Positions 63,959-64,000 of a DNA stretch of 64,000 nucleotides are shown here, one piece after another. How positions within the stretch are numbered: position 1 is the stretch's first letter; each line of letters starts with the position of its first letter. The DNA lies in the NCBI RefSeq assembly GCF_017354985.1, contig NZ_CP071501.1, positions 4,007,001 through 4,071,000 on the forward strand. Direction: 5' to 3'. Under the pieces are notes generated by a model. It worked only from the letters and a program-made list of their open reading frames with translations, was not told where the DNA came from and searched no databases. This DNA is from Shewanella cyperi (lineage in GTDB: Bacteria > Pseudomonadota > Gammaproteobacteria > Enterobacterales > Shewanellaceae). The position numbers and the translations under genes are program-made.

Positions 63959-64000
63959 TACTAAACTAGCATAATTGGCCAGGTTTGCAAAAAGGAAAGC

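Overview
The window looks like a chromosomal stretch of a gammaproteobacterium of the Shewanella type. The evidence is the high but not extreme GC, the gene content (moaACDE-modABC cluster, DUF2986 and Pmp3-type small proteins, M13 and M16 secreted peptidases, ETF-ubiquinone oxidoreductase, RND pump, several GGDEF and PilZ proteins) and the protein sequences. I saw no rRNA, tRNA, insertion sequence, prophage, CRISPR array or integration site. The genus is an inference from protein resemblance, not from a marker gene.

Layout. 1-6.7 kb: end of a PfkB-family sugar kinase, a dCache-GGDEF diguanylate cyclase overlapping a GNAT acetyltransferase, a chemoreceptor and ETF-QO. 6.7-11.9 kb: a molybdenum block. 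A Moco-type riboswitch leads moaA-moaC-moaD-moaE, followed without a break by modA-modB-modC, so cofactor synthesis and molybdate uptake probably share a transcript. 12.0-16.4 kb: a PepSY-like secreted protein with a two-component system, a pseudouridine synthase and a second GGDEF protein. 16.5-25.6 kb: two tiny genes (Pmp3/YqaE, DUF2986), an orphan periplasmic binding protein, a large secreted GH31 glycosidase with binding domains, a DUF2339 membrane protein and a VOC protein. 24.8-28.2 kb: a predicted membrane-spanning protein with an HTH-like cytoplasmic head, divergent from a large PKD-type lipoprotein. The spacer between them has repeated AGTTGC/GCAACT elements.

28.2-36.6 kb: an EamA exporter, pirin, the M13 peptidase, and a pair consisting of a membrane GGDEF protein and a DUF2235 alpha/beta-hydrolase fused to a PilZ domain, then a TPR-TonB_C protein. 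36.6-48.5 kb: M16 peptidase, glutathione reductase, two uncharacterised envelope proteins, oligopeptidase A, thioesterase, GST, a LysR/NmrA divergent pair and a Tag-like glycosylase. 48.7-53.1 kb: an RND adaptor and pump. 53.6-64 kb: LemA, lytic transglycosylase, the rRNA methyltransferases RlmJ and RsmJ, an EamA/MarR divergent pair with duplicated operators, a YcgR-like PilZ protein, thioesterase, acyl-CoA ligase, and a GntR(YtrA)-ABC-permease operon with a palindrome at its promoter.

The best leads for something undescribed are (i) the c-di-GMP hydrolase arrangement, in which a PilZ domain with both signature motifs is fused to a Tle1-like lipase fold next to a diguanylate cyclase, and (ii) the predicted transmembrane HTH regulator with its divergent lipoprotein and repeated spacer elements. 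Cyclic-di-GMP signalling is a theme of the window: three GGDEF and two PilZ proteins in 64 kb.
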